DNA from: Pseudomonadota bacterium | Lineage (GTDB): Bacteria > Desulfobacterota > Desulfovibrionia > Desulfovibrionales > Desulfovibrionaceae | NCBI GenBank assembly: GCA_023419375.1 | Contig: JAEZYD010000052.1 | Span: forward strand, 1-64,000 | Length of the DNA: 64,000 bases | Reading direction: 5' to 3' | In this document: one piece after another, positions 62,014 through 64,000 of the stretch | How positions within the stretch are numbered: position 1 is the first letter of the stretch | Layout of the letters: each line of letters opens with the position of its first letter | The notes under the pieces: model-generated | Told to the model about the DNA's origin: nothing | The model's database searches: none | Seen by the model: only the letters and a program-made list of their open reading frames with translations | Position numbers and translations under genes: made by a program

Positions 62014-63135
62014 ATGCAAGACAAAATTTATGTCACTAAGTCCAGATTGCCCGATAAAGAATGTTTCTTTCGGCAATTGGAGAGCATTTTTCAGACAGCG
62101 TGGATAACAAACAATGGCTGTCACGTAATTAATCTGGAAAAAGCCCTTTGCGGTTATCTTAAAACTGATAATCTCCTTCTCTGCAACAACGGCACAACCG
62201 CGCTTATGCTGGCTTTGCAGTGCGCTGGCCTTGCAGGAAAAAAAATTGCAGTAACACCGTATACTTATGTCGCAACCCTTTCTGCTATTCTCTGGATGGG
62301 ATGCACTCCGGTATTTGTGGATGTAGATCCTGAAACCATGTGTCTTTCTCCTGAAAAACTGCGCAAGTGCCTTCAGGATTCGCCTGATATTGCGGGCGTG
62401 CTCCCTGTGCATGTTTATGGTCTTGCCTGCGATGTGGAATCGCTTGGCAGCATCTGTCGCGAAAATGGTCTCACACTGATCTATGATGCAGCACAGGCTT
62501 TCGGCTCTCGTTATGCTGGCAAAAGTCTGTTGGACTACGGTGATTATTCGATTTGCAGCTTTCATGCCACAAAGCTTTTTCACACAGCCGAGGGGGGCTG
62601 CGTTGTTTCCCATTCTACAGCTGCCCATCAGGCTTTGTCGCGCGCTCGGGCGTTCGGCCATGAGGGCGATACCCACTATTGCCTGGGCATCAATGCAAAA
62701 ATGAGCGAGCTCCATGCTGTAATGGGCCTCTCGCTTTTGCCGGGAACGGAAGAGGAAATTGCACTGCGCAAGCGTGTACACGCAGTTTATGATTCCCTGT
62801 TGTCGGGAGCAGGGCTGAGCTTCCCACCCCATTGTGCCAAGTTGGACTGGAACTACGCCTACTACCCGGTGTTACTGCCCGACGAAGACAGCCTTTTGCG
62901 GGTGCAGGGTGCGCTGGCCGCACAAGATATATACACTCGCCGGTACTTTTATCCTGCCCTGAACACGTTGCCCTATCTCAAGGCAGAGTGGCAGGTTTCG
63001 TGCCCCGTGGCGGAAAATCTTGCCAGCCGCGCTCTTTGTCTGCCCCTATACGGCGACCTAGAGGAAAAGCAGATCGTCAGGATTGCTGCCAGCCTGGGCA
63101 AAGCATTGGCTGATCCGCCGCAGGGCAAGGGGTAG
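62014..63135 (+). CDS. DegT/DnrJ/EryC1 sugar aminotransferase
   Basis: A 373-residue PLP enzyme that transaminates a keto sugar nucleotide. The PLP lysine is Lys187 (SFHATKLFHTAEGG), with Asp158 (IYDAAQAFGS), and CNNGTTALMLAL near 57. Such enzymes supply the amino group that NeuD/PglD-type enzymes acylate, which links it to the divergent acyl cluster. The start at 62014 is chosen over 61924, whose extra N terminus is hydrophobic and unlike the family; the ribosome-binding site is weak. Confidence 0.93.
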   Translation: MQDKIYVTKSRLPDKECFFRQLESIFQTAWITNNGCHVINLEKALCGYLKTDNLLLCNNGTTALMLALQCAGLAGKKIAVTPYTYVATLSAILWMGCTPVFVDVDPETMCLSPEKLRKCLQDSPDIAGVLPVHVYGLACDVESLGSICRENGLTLIYDAAQAFGSRYAGKSLLDYGDYSICSFHATKLFHTAEGGCVVSHSTAAHQALSRARAFGHEGDTHYCLGINAKMSELHAVMGLSLLPGTEEEIALRKRVHAVYDSLLSGAGLSFPPHCAKLDWNYAYYPVLLPDEDSLLRVQGALAAQDIYTRRYFYPALNTLPYLKAEWQVSCPVAENLASRALCLPLYGDLEEKQIVRIAASLGKALADPPQGKG

Positions 63136-64000
63136 AGATTGCCGGGAAGCGCTGCGGCATAACGTCAGGCAATCCTGGCCAGATGAGAAAACCAGCTGCG
63201 TCAGAAAGTATTGCACATGTCAAAATGGCGGCAGTTAGCGAGATCACTCTGGTAATAAGTTTGTCTTCTGGGCAAGCTTTTATTTTTTGGATTTCCCTTA
63301 TAAGTATCGTTCTGTCTTCTGAGGGCATGGCATGGCGGCCCGATACGTGCTCGCAGTTTGCCAGGAAAATATTTTTTTGAAAATTTGCTTTTTTTAAAGG
63401 TAATGAGTGGCGCACGTTTTTGGGGGCTACACGCATCCTGAGTGATGGTGCCCAGTGGTTCAGCCCTCATAAGGCAAAATTGGCTTCTAGAAATAGCCAC
63501 GCCCCCTGGAATATCTGCCAGAAGAAATTTAAAGTTTGTAGTCTGAATTTTCCCCCCTCTGCAAAAAAAGCGTATCCTGAGCCGAAGGCGTTTTTTCACT
63601 GCCCGACGCCCCCCCTATGCCGTTTCGACCGATCGCCCGCCGCACCGTCAGAGAATACTGGCTCGTGCCAGAGGTCTTACACATATAATCCCCAATCGTT
63701 GAGCGGGGATGCGTTGTCAATCAATGCGAGCCACTGGATAAACTGAGCAGTGCTCTCAGCCATGCGCGTGATGCAGGCCTTATAGCCCGGATTATTGCCA
63801 AAATCGCCTTAAAAAAACTGACCCCACCGGGAGACATCGGAACTTATCCACATGATAATAAGCTCGGGCGGGCAAAGCTCATCGCCTCCAGCACGCTAAT
63901 GGTTTGTAAACAACGATTGAGCGCGCTCCTTGGGGCAGTGCATTGCCCGCCTTCACCTTGCCTCGGGCTTGCGGAATTGCGGAGTACAGGCCAGTGCTAT
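63136..64000. other. Region without an intact gene at the window end
   Basis: Short frames only. GATTGCC/GGCAATC (about 63137-63174) is a weak inverted repeat after the DegT gene. The last 300 bp are GC-richer and contain the gene relic listed at 63677-63808. Confidence 0.5.
63677..63808 (-). pseudogene. Possible truncated gene relic
   Basis: A 43-codon frame open from a stop (63809-63811) to a stop, with protein-like composition (DFGNNPGYKACITRMAE and FIQWLALIDN). It has no start codon in a sensible place, so it may be the 3' remnant of a gene broken upstream. The family is not recognised. Confidence 0.35.

Noticed and set aside
42428..64000. Integrative element with attL/attR
   Set aside because: No integrase, and I found no second copy of the tRNA 3' end within the window.
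1..64000. CRISPR array or intact insertion sequence
   Set aside because: No regularly spaced repeats, cas genes or transposase frames were seen anywhere.

Overview
The window looks like chromosome of a sulfate-reducing deltaproteobacterium of the Desulfovibrio group, close to Desulfovibrio desulfuricans. The best evidence is a Fur/PerR regulator, bacterioferritin and type-2 rubredoxin run (34247-35505): the bacterioferritin has Met57 as heme ligand and the rubredoxin has the CX4C variant, both known from D. desulfuricans. A cooA-cooS-cooC carbon monoxide locus with a two-cysteine CX2C D-cluster motif, as in Desulfovibrio CO dehydrogenase, agrees with this.

Layout. 1-1288: no convincing gene, degenerate repeats. 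1289-5142: CO sensing and oxidation (cooA, cooS, cooC) with a clear CooA operator before cooS. 5181-10139: an EIIC-EAL membrane phosphodiesterase, a SYLF protein, a lipoprotein and a DUF599 protein. 10453-18696: a five-gene leftward operon (universal stress protein, TauE-type exporter, TIGR02186 protein, PEP-synthase-like protein, lone receiver) behind a textbook sigma-54 promoter, divergent from a histidine kinase and an NtrC-type activator that probably drives it. 18823-21873: FMN-barrel protein and MarR regulator sharing one operator sequence, trpS, a secreted cupin. 21948-33954: envelope sugar genes: DMT exporter, phosphodiesterase and deacetylase leftward; glycosyltransferases, a MacB-like permease, an ABC ATPase fused to a glycosyltransferase, hldE and glk rightward. 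34247-42276: oxidative stress/iron genes, PhzF, YbaK, a hybrid kinase, an RluD-CoaE fusion and an NlpC/P60 lipoprotein.

42428-63135: a tRNA-Glu(CUC) gene followed by about 20 kb of surface polysaccharide genes with AT-rich gaps, arranged like a variable or acquired locus. A rightward operon (glycosyltransferase, small YLDPGSGS membrane protein, NoeA-like methyltransferase, sulfatase-fold transferase) converges on a leftward set (KAS III-like enzyme, ACP, SDR, NeuD-type acyltransferase, GT2, three paralogous GT4 and a deacetylase-methyltransferase fusion), with a divergent DegT aminotransferase. Five proteins from both strands end in the same ~70-residue module, the most striking feature here. 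My inference is that the locus makes an amino sugar N-acylated with an unusual ACP-borne acyl chain and assembles it with enzymes tethered by that shared module.

All start choices, motifs and hairpins were read by eye; no similarity search was run.
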